DNA from: UBA2365 sp964594045
GTDB taxonomy: Bacteria; Bacteroidota; Bacteroidia; Chitinophagales; Saprospiraceae
NCBI GenBank assembly: GCA_964594045.1
Contig: CAZQKR010000002.1
Location: 99,650 to 163,649 of the forward strand
Direction: 5' to 3'
Length of the DNA: 64,000 nt
The notes beneath the pieces were generated by a model that did not search any database, was not told where the DNA came from, and saw nothing but the letters and a program-made list of their open reading frames with translations. Positions 44,319 through 52,855 of the stretch are shown piece after piece. Both the position numbers and the translations under genes were made by a program. Positions within the stretch are counted from its first letter, which is position 1; every line of letters begins with the position of its first letter.

Positions 44319-47300
44319 TACTTGTAACGTATTTTAGCTACTTCTATACAATCCTCTGCAATTTTATCCATCTCCTTGAACGACAAGTCTACATTGTATT
44401 TGTCTCTTACTTCGTCAATTAAATAGTCGCCAATTTCAATAAATAATTTACCTGTGATGTTGGTTTTGTATTGCCAGTCAATAATAGGTTTGCAACTGTC
44501 TAAAACCGATTGCTGAATCAGGTCATCAATTTGTAATGCAGTTTGAGTTGAAACTTCTTTGCGAACTACATTGTCCTGAATTTTTTCTTCAAGAGCTTCT
44601 ACAGTCAAGCCGTAGAATGCTTTGGCAACATCTCTAGCACTTAGTTGCTCAGGTATGTCATTGTCGGTATGAGACAACACATTGTTCATGATGTCCTGAA
44701 CTCTACTCAGGTATTGTGCTTCGTTGATTCGTTTGGCTTCATATTCGGCAATGGTTTCTCTCAGCATTTGCGAGAACTTTTTGTAGAAAGCAGGGTCTTC
44801 ATCCATCTTCTCGGTAATGTGCTTAGCTGTTCTGCTTGCAATCTTGTCCGCTTTCGCGGCTTTACCAGTAGTGTTTTCAACTTCTTGTTGAAATTTGTCT
44901 TTATCGAAAATGTTTACCAATTCAGTGATGGTTTCAATCTTCTCTGTGGTGATGTGGGTGTCAATCAGTTTTTGAATTTGCCCTTCGTATTGTTTGTAAT
45001 CTATTTCATCGCTGTATCTTTCTACCACCGCCAAACGGAGCTTAAGAAACATTGTCAAATCTTCTTTATAGCGATTAATGGTTTTTTCTTCAACTTCCTT
45101 ATGGAATTGAATTGAAGACAACGCCAACTTCAAACTTTTGGCAAAAGCAGCCAGCTTATCATAAAACAAAATACGTATGGCTTCATCTTTCAATAATTGT
45201 TGGTATGCTTCTGCATCTCGTTTATTGGCAATGGTTTTGAAAATATCCCATAGGTCAGAATGTTTCTGTGGAAGTTTTTTGATTTCATCCGAAATATTGG
45301 TGAGTGTTCCAACCAAATCTTCATCATCAAAATCTTCAAAGGATGAGTAAAGCAGTAAAGCATCATCCAGATTTTCAATCACACCGTAATAATCAATGAT
45401 ATAGCCAAAATCTTTATCAGGATAAATTCGGTTCACCCTTGCAATAGCTTGTAAGAGTTTGTGCCCCTGCAAATTTCTTGTCAGATAAAGTACTATGTTT
45501 TTTGGTTCATCAAATCCTGTTAGAAGCTTATCAACCACAATAATGATTTCCGGGTCTTTTTGGTTTTTGAATCGATTGATGATGTTTTTCTCGTAGCTTT
45601 TTGAATTGCCATGTTCATCCATCATTCGTTTCCAAAACTGGTTTACCTTTTCTGGCGACTTTTCATAAGCTGTTTCCTCTCCCTCTCTTTCGTCAATAGG
45701 TGAAATCAAGACTTCGCTGCTAATAATATTAATTTCATCCAGGTATTCTTTGTACTTAATTGCGTTCACTTTCTTATCACACACCAATTGACCCTTAAAA
45801 GGTGTTTTTCCTTGCCAATTGTCGCGGAAATGATAACTGATGTCCCATGCTATCATTCGCATTAATTGTTCGGCGGCATTCAAATGATCTGTTCTGGCAA
45901 ACTTTTTCTTGATATCTGCTTTTTGGTATTCAGTTAGAGGTTCAGAAACCATTCCAAAAAAAGTATCAATCGGGCTGGCATTTACTTCTTGAATTGGTAA
46001 CCTTCCTTCATAAAGCAATGGAACAACGGCTTTATCACTCACAGCCTGGTCAACGGTGTAGGCATCAATTACTCCACCAAATTTTGCAGCAGTACTTTTA
46101 TCTTTTTTAAAAAGCGGTGTTCCGGTCATGGCAATGAAACAGGCATTGGGCAATGTCTTTTGCATGTCGATATTAAAAATACCGTGTTGTGTTCTGTGAC
46201 CTTCATCCACTAAAACAAAAATATCATAGCTTTCTAATGGCTTGCTGATTTTTTTTACGGCTGCAACAAATTTGTTGATGATGGTAGTAACTACCGAATC
46301 ACTTTTACTTTCGAGCAATTCTACTAAACGCTGACCCGTGGTTGCATTTTCTACAAACATTCCGCATTTTCTGAAAGTGCCTGTAATTTGATTATCTAAA
46401 TCGGTTCTGTCCGTAACCAATACAATTTTAGGATTGCGAATGCTTGGTTCCAAAGCAATGGCTTGTGCCAACATCACCATCGTTAATGACTTTCCGCTTC
46501 CTTGCGTGTGCCAGATAACGCCACCTTTTCTTTTACCATGCTCTACATTCCTGATGCGTTGCATTGATTTTTTGATGGCGAAAAACTGCTGATATCGGGC
46601 TACTTTTTTATCTCCATTATCGAATAAAACGAAATTGAAAACAATGTCCATCAATCGTTCAGGACGGCACAATCCAAACAAATAAGTATCCTGAACAGTT
46701 GGAAATATTTCTTCCTGCTCTAATGCATCAAAGTATTGACGAACATATCTGAAACGATCAGCAAACAGTTGCTCTTTTACTATATTAGTAAGCGGTTTGT
46801 TTTTAAGCTCTTTTATCTTTTCATTGTACACTTTTATCTTTTCACTTTCTTCAAATTTCTCCTGCCACTTTGCCCAAAACTTTTCAGGTGTGGCATTGGT
46901 AGCATAAGCAGCCACTTGTGTGGCAATGCTCAAAGTCAATTGCGAATACACATACAAACTCCGGATACCATCTTCTTGTTGATTGCGTAAATGCTGACTT
47001 ATAGCCTGTTTCAAAGGTTCTTTCATATCAGGTCGTTTACATTCAATAATGCAAAACGGAATACCGTTTACGAACAACACCAAATCCGGGCGGTAATGCT
47101 CTTTACTTGTGCTTCGCATAACACTGAATTCTTCGGTTACATGAAACACATTGTTCCCTATGTTTTTCCAGTCAATGTATTGCAGGGTAAAACTCTTTTT
47201 GTCGCCATCTACACTTTGCTCCAATGCCTGACCTAAGGTAAGCAGGTTGTAAGCTCTTTCACTGGCGGCAATGTAGCCCTCGTTCATGGGCAGGTTTTTC

Positions 47301-47545
47301 AATGCCAAAATGCCCCGTTCAATATTTTCGTCTGTGAAAATGCTGGTTTTGGTAGCACTCACTCTTATGCTATTGATTTCCTTTAATTGTTTCCTCAACA
47401 CATCTTCCAGCAGCACATTGGTTGTTTTACCGCCTCTTTGTCTGTCAGCTTCTGCCGGACTCAAATAGGTATAACCCAAATTCACCAGCATCTGCAATGC
47501 CGGAATCTGGCTGATATGGTCTTCTTTAAAACTTGGTGTATCCAT
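44318..47545 (-). CDS. hsdR: Type I restriction-modification system, restriction/translocase subunit HsdR
   Basis: A 1075-aa motor and nuclease subunit that translocates and cleaves DNA when the HsdM2S recognition complex meets an unmodified site. The N-terminal PD-(D/E)xK nuclease is seen in RPDLVLFVNGIPFCIIECKRP (D, E and K present). The SF2 translocase has Walker A WHTQGSGKSLTMVML, motif II LVDEGHRTQHG, motif III AMTGTPL and motif VI QAIARVNRIYP. The C-terminal helical region binds the methyltransferase. All key residues are intact, so the protein looks functional. Its 5' region holds two copies of a long inverted repeat. Confidence 0.95.
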   Translation of the reverse strand: MDTPSFKEDHISQIPALQMLVNLGYTYLSPAEADRQRGGKTTNVLLEDVLRKQLKEINSIRVSATKTSIFTDENIERGILALKNLPMNEGYIAASERAYNLLTLGQALEQSVDGDKKSFTLQYIDWKNIGNNVFHVTEEFSVMRSTSKEHYRPDLVLFVNGIPFCIIECKRPDMKEPLKQAISQHLRNQQEDGIRSLYVYSQLTLSIATQVAAYATNATPEKFWAKWQEKFEESEKIKVYNEKIKELKNKPLTNIVKEQLFADRFRYVRQYFDALEQEEIFPTVQDTYLFGLCRPERLMDIVFNFVLFDNGDKKVARYQQFFAIKKSMQRIRNVEHGKRKGGVIWHTQGSGKSLTMVMLAQAIALEPSIRNPKIVLVTDRTDLDNQITGTFRKCGMFVENATTGQRLVELLESKSDSVVTTIINKFVAAVKKISKPLESYDIFVLVDEGHRTQHGIFNIDMQKTLPNACFIAMTGTPLFKKDKSTAAKFGGVIDAYTVDQAVSDKAVVPLLYEGRLPIQEVNASPIDTFFGMVSEPLTEYQKADIKKKFARTDHLNAAEQLMRMIAWDISYHFRDNWQGKTPFKGQLVCDKKVNAIKYKEYLDEINIISSEVLISPIDEREGEETAYEKSPEKVNQFWKRMMDEHGNSKSYEKNIINRFKNQKDPEIIIVVDKLLTGFDEPKNIVLYLTRNLQGHKLLQAIARVNRIYPDKDFGYIIDYYGVIENLDDALLLYSSFEDFDDEDLVGTLTNISDEIKKLPQKHSDLWDIFKTIANKRDAEAYQQLLKDEAIRILFYDKLAAFAKSLKLALSSIQFHKEVEEKTINRYKEDLTMFLKLRLAVVERYSDEIDYKQYEGQIQKLIDTHITTEKIETITELVNIFDKDKFQQEVENTTGKAAKADKIASRTAKHITEKMDEDPAFYKKFSQMLRETIAEYEAKRINEAQYLSRVQDIMNNVLSHTDNDIPEQLSARDVAKAFYGLTVEALEEKIQDNVVRKEVSTQTALQIDDLIQQSVLDSCKPIIDWQYKTNITGKLFIEIGDYLIDEVRDKYNVDLSFKEMDKIAEDCIEVAKIRYK

Positions 47546-47749
47546 TACTTTGTCATTTCGTTTGTTTCATGTATAGAAAAGTTTGGTTTTCTATACACGT
47601 TAGATTGCTCATGTGTAGTTTTTGCCATTTTTCTTTACATGAACCTCCTTTTTCGCTGATATTTTGTCCCATTTTCATTTTGTAGAGCATCTACTTAAAT
47701 AATTTACCCTATACATGTTTTGTAGATATGTATAGAAAAAGTCGATTTC
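47546..47749. other. Intergenic region between fic and hsdR carrying two inverted repeats
   Basis: 204 bp, AT-rich. It holds two copies of a TGTATAG(A/G)AAA inverted repeat (the second runs into the end of fic), an extra half site CCTATACATG near 47708, and a short GTAGA-GCA-TCTAC hairpin. No gene is present. Confidence 0.6.
47570..47597. promoter_or_regulatory. Operator-like perfect inverted repeat upstream of hsdR (copy 1)
   Basis: TGTATAGAAAA - 6 bp - TTTTCTATACA, perfect over 11 bp per arm, centred about 38 bp upstream of the hsdR start codon. It has no T run beyond it that would make it a terminator. Dyad symmetry and position fit a repressor-binding site. An mRNA leader hairpin is the alternative. 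Confidence 0.6.
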
Positions 47750-47757
47750 CTATACAT
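47728..47757. promoter_or_regulatory. Operator-like inverted repeat (copy 2) at the 3' end of fic
   Basis: ATGTATAGAAAA and TTTCCTATACAT form a 12-bp dyad with one mismatch and 6-bp spacer. It repeats the sequence of copy 1 about 160 bp away and spans the fic stop codon. Confidence 0.55.
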
Positions 47758-48835
47758 GTTTTATTTGGTTCACGTTCGAAAGCAGGTTGTACAAGTCGGT
47801 ATTGATGTAATAATTATCTCTGCCCAGCTTCACCTTTTGCACGATGCCAATCTGGTCGAGTTCGTCCAGATACTTAGTGGCGGTCAGGCGGCTTACCTCT
47901 AAATCCGTCATGATAAAATCAATTTTGGTGTAAGGGTGCTTGAACAGGTTGTTGATTAAATCCTGACTGTAGAACTTCGTATTCTCCCTGATTTTCTTCT
48001 TGTGCTTCAGCATCAGGTTTTTGATGCCTTCTATGATTTTGATGGTTTGCATAGAAGTTTGCTCCACGCCATCCAAAATATACAGCACCCATTCCTCCCA
48101 GGCATTTTCGGTTCTTACTTTTTGCAACAAGCGATAATAGTTGCCTTTATTTTGGTTGATGTAGCGGCTCAAATACAAAATAGGCAAATTCAACAAACCT
48201 TCTTTTACCAAATACAAAATATTGATAATTCTTCCCGTTCTACCATTACCGTCATAAAATGGATGGATGCTTTCAAAATGATGGTGGATGATGGCCATTT
48301 TTACCAGCGGATCCCAATCGCACAACTCATTATCGTTGATAAATTTTTCCAGATTGCTCATGTAGGCTACGACTTCCTCATAGGTTTGCGGTGGGGTGTA
48401 AACGATTTCACCTGTTTGCTCATTCTTCAATTCTGTACCTGGCACTTTTCTGAAACCCGCATCATTTTCTTCTAATGTAGCCTGCATGTAGATGATGTGG
48501 TTGTTAGTCAATATACCTTTTTGCCTAACCGTTTCAAAGCCCCAACGCAATGCCTCTGCATAGTTGTGTACTTCTTTGGATGCAATGGATTTGAATTCCT
48601 TTTTCAAGTAATCGCCCTGATACAATTCATCATGCGTGGTAATGATGTTCTCAATAGCCGAACTGTCTTTGGCTTCCTGTAATGAAAGTGTACTAATGAG
48701 AATACTTTCATTTGGAATACTCAAGGCAGACCCTTTCATCTCTGCCAAAGCACTGCGGGCAGCAGCCGTTTTTTTTAGGATTGCTTTGGTTTCTAAATCG
48801 AAATCCAAAGGGAGTTGTGGTATTTTATATGCCAT
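47750..48835 (-). CDS. Fic-domain protein with N-terminal inhibitory motif and C-terminal winged helix
   Basis: A 361-aa cytoplasmic protein. The ATG at 48835 (MAYKIPQLPL) is preferred over an upstream in-frame TTG at 48856. The Fic motif HPFYDGNGRTGR (near residues 196-207) is intact, so AMPylation of a protein target from ATP is expected from the family. An N-terminal SSAIEN matches the autoinhibitory (S/T)xxxE(G/N) motif (class II Fic). Residues about 295-361 look like a winged helix-turn-helix (DFIMTDLEVSRLTATKYLDELDQIGIVQKVKLGRDNYYINTDLY), suggesting DNA binding. It lies between DUF2188 and hsdR, with long inverted repeats on both sides. Control of the RM genes is an inference. Confidence 0.88.
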   Translation of the reverse strand: MAYKIPQLPLDFDLETKAILKKTAAARSALAEMKGSALSIPNESILISTLSLQEAKDSSAIENIITTHDELYQGDYLKKEFKSIASKEVHNYAEALRWGFETVRQKGILTNNHIIYMQATLEENDAGFRKVPGTELKNEQTGEIVYTPPQTYEEVVAYMSNLEKFINDNELCDWDPLVKMAIIHHHFESIHPFYDGNGRTGRIINILYLVKEGLLNLPILYLSRYINQNKGNYYRLLQKVRTENAWEEWVLYILDGVEQTSMQTIKIIEGIKNLMLKHKKKIRENTKFYSQDLINNLFKHPYTKIDFIMTDLEVSRLTATKYLDELDQIGIVQKVKLGRDNYYINTDLYNLLSNVNQIKHV

Positions 48836-48849
48836 GATTATATAGTTTT

Positions 48850-48880
48850 TGCACAATAAAGTCGTCAGGTTTATTGTGCA
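48850..48880. promoter_or_regulatory. Operator-like perfect inverted repeat upstream of fic
   Basis: TGCACAATAAA - 9 bp - TTTATTGTGCA, perfect over 11 bp per arm, ends 15 bp before the fic ATG. It is related to the hsdR repeat (7 of 11 arm positions identical: TG.A.A..AAA). On the minus strand it is not followed by a T run, so a terminator for the DUF2188 gene is less likely than an operator. Confidence 0.55.
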
Positions 48881-48892
48881 GATTTTGATTTA

Positions 48893-49132
48893 TTATCTCT
48901 TTTTGTCCTTTGGTGGATTGGGATCACTTCCGTAGCTATTCGGATTCTGAATCTTTCCATCTTTTCCATGTGGTATCAATTCGGATTTCTCCTGTTTTGC
49001 TTTTTCTCTACTCCAGTCCATTGCTTCTTTCTTGGTTTCAAAATGCTTGGAAGCTCTTTCTGCATTTTCTCTTTTTGAATCCCAACCGCCTTTTTCAGAG
49101 TTGGGTACTATGTGTCTTTCTTTGCGTGGCAT
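48893..49132 (-). CDS. DUF2188 family small protein
   Basis: A 79-aa basic protein matching the DUF2188 pattern: HIVPNSEKGGWDSKRENAERASKHFETKKEAMDWSREKA, then SELIPHGKDGKIQNPNSYGSDPNPPKD. The family is small, cytoplasmic and of unknown function, often found near mobile or defence genes (from memory). It has its own AT-rich upstream region and ends 57 bp before fic. Confidence 0.8.
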   Translation of the reverse strand: MPRKERHIVPNSEKGGWDSKRENAERASKHFETKKEAMDWSREKAKQEKSELIPHGKDGKIQNPNSYGSDPNPPKDKKR

Positions 49133-49185
49133 ATTTAATTTTTATTATTACTTTTTGAAATTTTATTGTTATTACTATTGTTATA

Positions 49186-49244
49186 TATTTAAAAAGGTAT
49201 ATATTTGTACTCATATTCACTTTTTATAGTGTATTTAAAAAGGT
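49186..49244. repeat. Direct repeat TATTTAAAAAGGT upstream of the DUF2188 gene
   Basis: The 13-mer TATTTAAAAAGGT occurs at 49186-49198 and 49232-49244, 46 bp apart, in the AT-rich region upstream of the DUF2188 start. It may be a pair of protein-binding sites. Confidence 0.45.
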
Positions 49245-49294
49245 TACAATCTCTTTAAAATTAACCTTGATAAAGATAAATGGATTGGGGTGTT

Positions 49295-49345
49295 CCCGAT
49301 CGCAAAATTAAGTCGACTTGGTCAAGACCGCTTGTCCTGATCGGG
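49295..49345. repeat. Nested palindromes (three-way-junction-like)
   Basis: Outer arms CCCGATC (49295-49301) and GATCGGG (49339-49345) enclose two smaller palindromes, AAGTCGACTT (49310-49319) and GGTCAAGACC (49320-49329). The GC content is higher than in the flanking DNA. It lies between the two halves of the defence locus. Confidence 0.5.
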
Positions 49346-49357
49346 CCGCGACAAAAT

Positions 49358-49380
49358 CCACGGTTGTACAACCGTGGTTT
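49358..49380. terminator. Perfect 20-bp palindrome with T run, terminator-like
   Basis: CCACGGTTGT / ACAACCGTGG (49358-49377) is followed by TTTTTTATTTT on the plus strand. On the minus strand it lies 4 bp past the DUF3800 stop codon and is preceded by A residues, so it likely ends the hsdM-hsdS-DUF3800 transcript and can act in both directions. Confidence 0.6.
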
Positions 49381-49381
49381 T

Positions 49382-50116
49382 TTATTTTCTGACAATACCG
49401 TTTTCATCGTTTCTACTCGCTTTTGTTAATAAAACAGGCCTTAAATATAAAAATGCATTTTCCAATTGATATTTCTTAAGGCTTCCTTTCGGAAATTCTT
49501 TCCGATAAAGACAATGTGAGATTACATCAGCAGTTTGGATAAAATAAGAATGATGTGAAGATCGAGATAATGGGTCTTCAATAATGCTGCTTAAAGGTGC
49601 ATTTTTTTTAATACCTGGAACTGGATTGTAAATTCTTAGTTTTCTTTGTAACTGCATTAATTTAAGGCTATTTGTATCATCATTTATTATTATACCCACA
49701 TCTTTCCCATCTTTTACTAAAAATGTATTGTATCTGTCTAACAATCTGCTCCATGCTAATTCGAAAATGTCTTTGTCAGTATGTTCAGTAATATTTATGC
49801 ATATATTTAGAATAAAGGCTGAATCAAAAATTATTGGAATATTTTCGCAATAAAGTTTTAGAATTTTAATACGATCGGATTTTCTAATTTTTTTATACTC
49901 TTCCATTCTATTTGGTCTAATCAATTCAGATGCATGAATTTCAGTCCTTTGATTTAATCCATATTCAGTTTTTATTGATTTTCTAAAAATTTTAAGCCTA
50001 TCTAAAAACTTATCCCAGTCACTTTGGTGAATAATTAAACCAGAAAGAATAAAATGAGGAGAACTATTTTCATGAGTACCTGGATCACCACTTTCATCAA
50101 CATACATTATATACAT
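49382..50116 (-). CDS. DUF3800 domain protein within the RM operon
   Basis: A 244-aa protein of the DUF3800 family, which has a predicted RNase H-like fold. The signature MYVDESGDPGTHE is at the N-terminus, with further acidic positions in IHASEL, IINDDTNSLKLM and FIQTADVISH, consistent with a metal-dependent nuclease-like centre. The start is uncertain by three codons (second ATG at 50107). It begins 14 bp after the hsdS stop codon and is therefore almost surely co-transcribed with hsdM-hsdS. The link between DUF3800 and defence genes is known from gene neighbourhoods; its activity here is inferred. Confidence 0.8.
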   Translation of the reverse strand: MYIMYVDESGDPGTHENSSPHFILSGLIIHQSDWDKFLDRLKIFRKSIKTEYGLNQRTEIHASELIRPNRMEEYKKIRKSDRIKILKLYCENIPIIFDSAFILNICINITEHTDKDIFELAWSRLLDRYNTFLVKDGKDVGIIINDDTNSLKLMQLQRKLRIYNPVPGIKKNAPLSSIIEDPLSRSSHHSYFIQTADVISHCLYRKEFPKGSLKKYQLENAFLYLRPVLLTKASRNDENGIVRK

Positions 50117-50130
50117 ATATAAAGTTACCT

Positions 50131-51291
50131 TTAAATTTTTAACCTAATTTTCCCCGTCAACAACACCTGCATCAACCCCTTTTTCTGCTCCCGCAACTTC
50201 TCTGCTTTGGCTTTGAGCAGGCTGATTTCTTTATCTGCCGCTTTCAGCACCTGAGCAATGGCTGTTTGTTCTTCGTATGATGGTAGTTTAATTTTGATAA
50301 TTGAAAAACCATCCCAACGTAATCCGCCTCTACGGTCAATTGATCCTTCCATTCGATTTTGGTATTGATAGACTAATGGATGTGATTTCAAAAGTTTGTA
50401 GAAGAAAACATCATTTACAGTTTTATCAGTTTTGAAAACTGTGTACATCGGGCTAATTAATGCCTCATCATAATTTTCTTGATATCCAATACTACCTTCT
50501 TCAATGTGATTTGTAGCATAAGCGAAATGGTTTTTGGGGACAATCTTGTAAGTACTTACATCATCAGCAAAAATCTTTCTGCCGAAGTATTCGAGAGATG
50601 GGACAAGGCCGTCATATTTCGTACAAGACAAAACAGTAAGTTGTTTATCGCTTTTGTTTCTAATACCAACCTCCTTGGCAATATCACGGATATGAACTTC
50701 CTTCCACTCCCCACTAAACCCCTTCAACCGTTTCTTCCCCGTAAGCAATTGCTGCATGAGCCATTTTTTGCGGAGTTCTTTTTGGGCAATGAGTTTTTCG
50801 GTGGTGTGGATGGCGGCATCTGCCGTGCTCAGCACCTGGGCTATGGCTTTTTGCTCGGGGAGTGGGGGGAGTAAAATTGGTATTCCTCCACAAACTTCCT
50901 TATTCAATTTTGGTTGTGCAGTCCCTGTGTTGTATTTGTCATACTTAATGCTTTCCAAAAATTCGGTTAAGTAGCCAATTTCGTATCCATTTTTTGGCTT
51001 TAGAACATGAGCATGGTTATTAACCCAAATTTTACCTGAAACTCGAAAAGCAAGTGGTGTACTTCTGTTTATAATATTTGCTCCATCTTCACCTAACAAA
51101 ATTAACTCCTCATCAAAAATGTAGTCATTGACATAATCAATTATTCCAGAAGCACCATAATAGGGAAACTGACCTTTCATTTTACTCCTATCACTATCTT
51201 TAATTGGCTTTCTTTTCCCATCAAGAAAATCAACAACTTCATTAAGTTCCTTTACTACCCAATCTTTTGGTATTTGATTTTTTGAATTCAT
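50131..51291 (-). CDS. hsdS: Type I restriction-modification specificity subunit HsdS
   Basis: A 386-aa subunit that recognises the bipartite DNA target. Two target-recognition domains (about 8-150 and 200-345) are each followed by a conserved helix. The first carries LPPLPEQKAIAQVLSTADAAIHTTEKLIAQKELRKKWLMQQLLTGKKRL and the second carries LPSYEEQTAIAQVLKAADKEISLLKAKAEKLREQKKGLMQVLLTGKIRL. Both repeats are intact and length is normal. The ATG overlaps the hsdM stop (TAATG), showing translational coupling. The recognition sequence cannot be read from the protein. Confidence 0.95.
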   Translation of the reverse strand: MNSKNQIPKDWVVKELNEVVDFLDGKRKPIKDSDRSKMKGQFPYYGASGIIDYVNDYIFDEELILLGEDGANIINRSTPLAFRVSGKIWVNNHAHVLKPKNGYEIGYLTEFLESIKYDKYNTGTAQPKLNKEVCGGIPILLPPLPEQKAIAQVLSTADAAIHTTEKLIAQKELRKKWLMQQLLTGKKRLKGFSGEWKEVHIRDIAKEVGIRNKSDKQLTVLSCTKYDGLVPSLEYFGRKIFADDVSTYKIVPKNHFAYATNHIEEGSIGYQENYDEALISPMYTVFKTDKTVNDVFFYKLLKSHPLVYQYQNRMEGSIDRRGGLRWDGFSIIKIKLPSYEEQTAIAQVLKAADKEISLLKAKAEKLREQKKGLMQVLLTGKIRLKI

Positions 51292-52850
51292 TATCTCACC
51301 AATTGGGTTAAGTATTGCTTAATTTCTTCTTGCACGTTCACCAGTTCCCCTTCCAGTTGCTCAATTTCTTTTTGCACCACAGCAATATCCACTTCGGCTT
51401 CTTCTTCAAAAGTGTCCACATAGCGGGGGATGTTCAGGTTGTAATCGTTTTCCTGTATTTCCTCAGTAGTGGCTACGTAGCTAAACTTGTCTTCCACCAC
51501 ACCGGGTTGCAGTTTGCCGGCTGCAAAATCGCGGTAGGTATTTACAATGTGTTCAATATCTCCAGCCCGCAGCTTGTTCTGGTTTTTGGCACTTTCGTAA
51601 TGCTTGCTGGCATCAATGAACAAAACATTGTTGCTACTCTTTTGCTTGTTAAAAACCAATATAGCAGCCGGAATACCTGTGCCAAAAAACAGGTTGGCAG
51701 GTAAGCCTACTACAGCTTCGAGCAAGTTTTCTTCAATGGTGCGTTGGCGTATGCGGCCTTCGCTGCTGCCCCGGAATAATACGCCATGTGGTACTACAAC
51801 ACCAGCTTTTCCGTGTTCGTTCAGCGTTTCAATCATGTGGCTGATAAATGCCCAGTCGCCTTTGCTTTTGGGAGGTACGCCTCTCCAAAAACGGTTGTAT
51901 TTATCGGTTTCAGGGTCGAAGCTAACGGTGGTTTTTTCGCCATCTTTGTCTTCAACCTTGCCCCATTTGTCTAATGAGAAAGGCGGGTTGGCAACAACCG
52001 TATCAAACTTCATCAAGGTATCGCCTTCTTTGAGTTTCGGGTTGCGAATGGTATCGCCCCAGCGGATGGTAGCATTATCAAAGCCATGCAAAAACATGTT
52101 CATCACGGCCAAAGCCCAGGTGCTTCCGTTCGCCTCCTGTCCGTATAAAGAAAAATTATCAGAACCCACTTCTTGTCCTGCTTTAATCAGTAACGAACCT
52201 GATCCACAAGTGGGATCACAAATTCTAGACCCAGGTTTACTTTTAGTAAGTTTTGCCAGAAGTGTGGAAACCTCCGAAGGAGTAAAAAATTCACCTGCTT
52301 TTTTCCCGGCATCACTGGCAAAGTTGGCAATTAAAAACTCATAAGCTCCACCAATAATATCGTTCCCATCCAAATGCGAAGGGCGTAAATCCAGTTTATC
52401 GGATTTGAAATCAATAAGTAAAGTTTTCAGGCGTTGGTTTTTGTCTTTAGGTTCACCCAACTTACTGTTGTTAAAGTCAATGTTTTGGAAAATCCCTGCA
52501 CCGTCTTCACTATATAGTTTCTGGCGATTAGTTTCTTCCAAATCCGCCAAAGCAATATTGATGAGTTCACCAATGTTGGCTTCATTACGAGAATCGTACA
52601 GAAACTTAAAATGGCTATGCTCCGGCACAACAAAGCGTTCGTGTTGCATGGCACGTTTGGCACGTTCCACATCACCGTTGTATTTAGCTAAGTAGCCTTC
52701 CATTTTATCGTCATGCACATCGCTGAGATATTTCAGGAATAGCATGGTAAGCACATAGTCTTTGTAAACGCTTGGGTCAATGCTGCCTCTAAAGGTGTCG
52801 CAAGCTTTCCAAACTGCATCGTTGATGTCTTTCTGAGTTATTTTAGCCAT
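51291..52850 (-). CDS. hsdM: Type I restriction-modification methyltransferase subunit HsdM
   Basis: A 519-aa N6-adenine methyltransferase. The N-terminal HsdM helical domain (ITQKDINDAVWKACDTFRG ... YLSDVHDDKM) is followed by the catalytic domain. Motif I is ICDPTCGSGSLLIKA near residue 212, and the catalytic motif IV is NPPF in VANPPFSLDKWG near residue 288. A conserved KGDWAFISHM segment and a C-terminal coiled coil for HsdS contact are also present. Length and motifs are complete. It lies 5 bp after the single-TRD protein and is coupled to hsdS downstream. Confidence 0.96.
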   Translation of the reverse strand: MAKITQKDINDAVWKACDTFRGSIDPSVYKDYVLTMLFLKYLSDVHDDKMEGYLAKYNGDVERAKRAMQHERFVVPEHSHFKFLYDSRNEANIGELINIALADLEETNRQKLYSEDGAGIFQNIDFNNSKLGEPKDKNQRLKTLLIDFKSDKLDLRPSHLDGNDIIGGAYEFLIANFASDAGKKAGEFFTPSEVSTLLAKLTKSKPGSRICDPTCGSGSLLIKAGQEVGSDNFSLYGQEANGSTWALAVMNMFLHGFDNATIRWGDTIRNPKLKEGDTLMKFDTVVANPPFSLDKWGKVEDKDGEKTTVSFDPETDKYNRFWRGVPPKSKGDWAFISHMIETLNEHGKAGVVVPHGVLFRGSSEGRIRQRTIEENLLEAVVGLPANLFFGTGIPAAILVFNKQKSSNNVLFIDASKHYESAKNQNKLRAGDIEHIVNTYRDFAAGKLQPGVVEDKFSYVATTEEIQENDYNLNIPRYVDTFEEEAEVDIAVVQKEIEQLEGELVNVQEEIKQYLTQLVR

Positions 52851-52855
52851 GATAT

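Noticed and set aside
48850..48880. Intrinsic terminator of the DUF2188 gene
   Set aside because: The perfect inverted repeat is not followed by a T run on the minus strand; an operator fits the position upstream of fic better.
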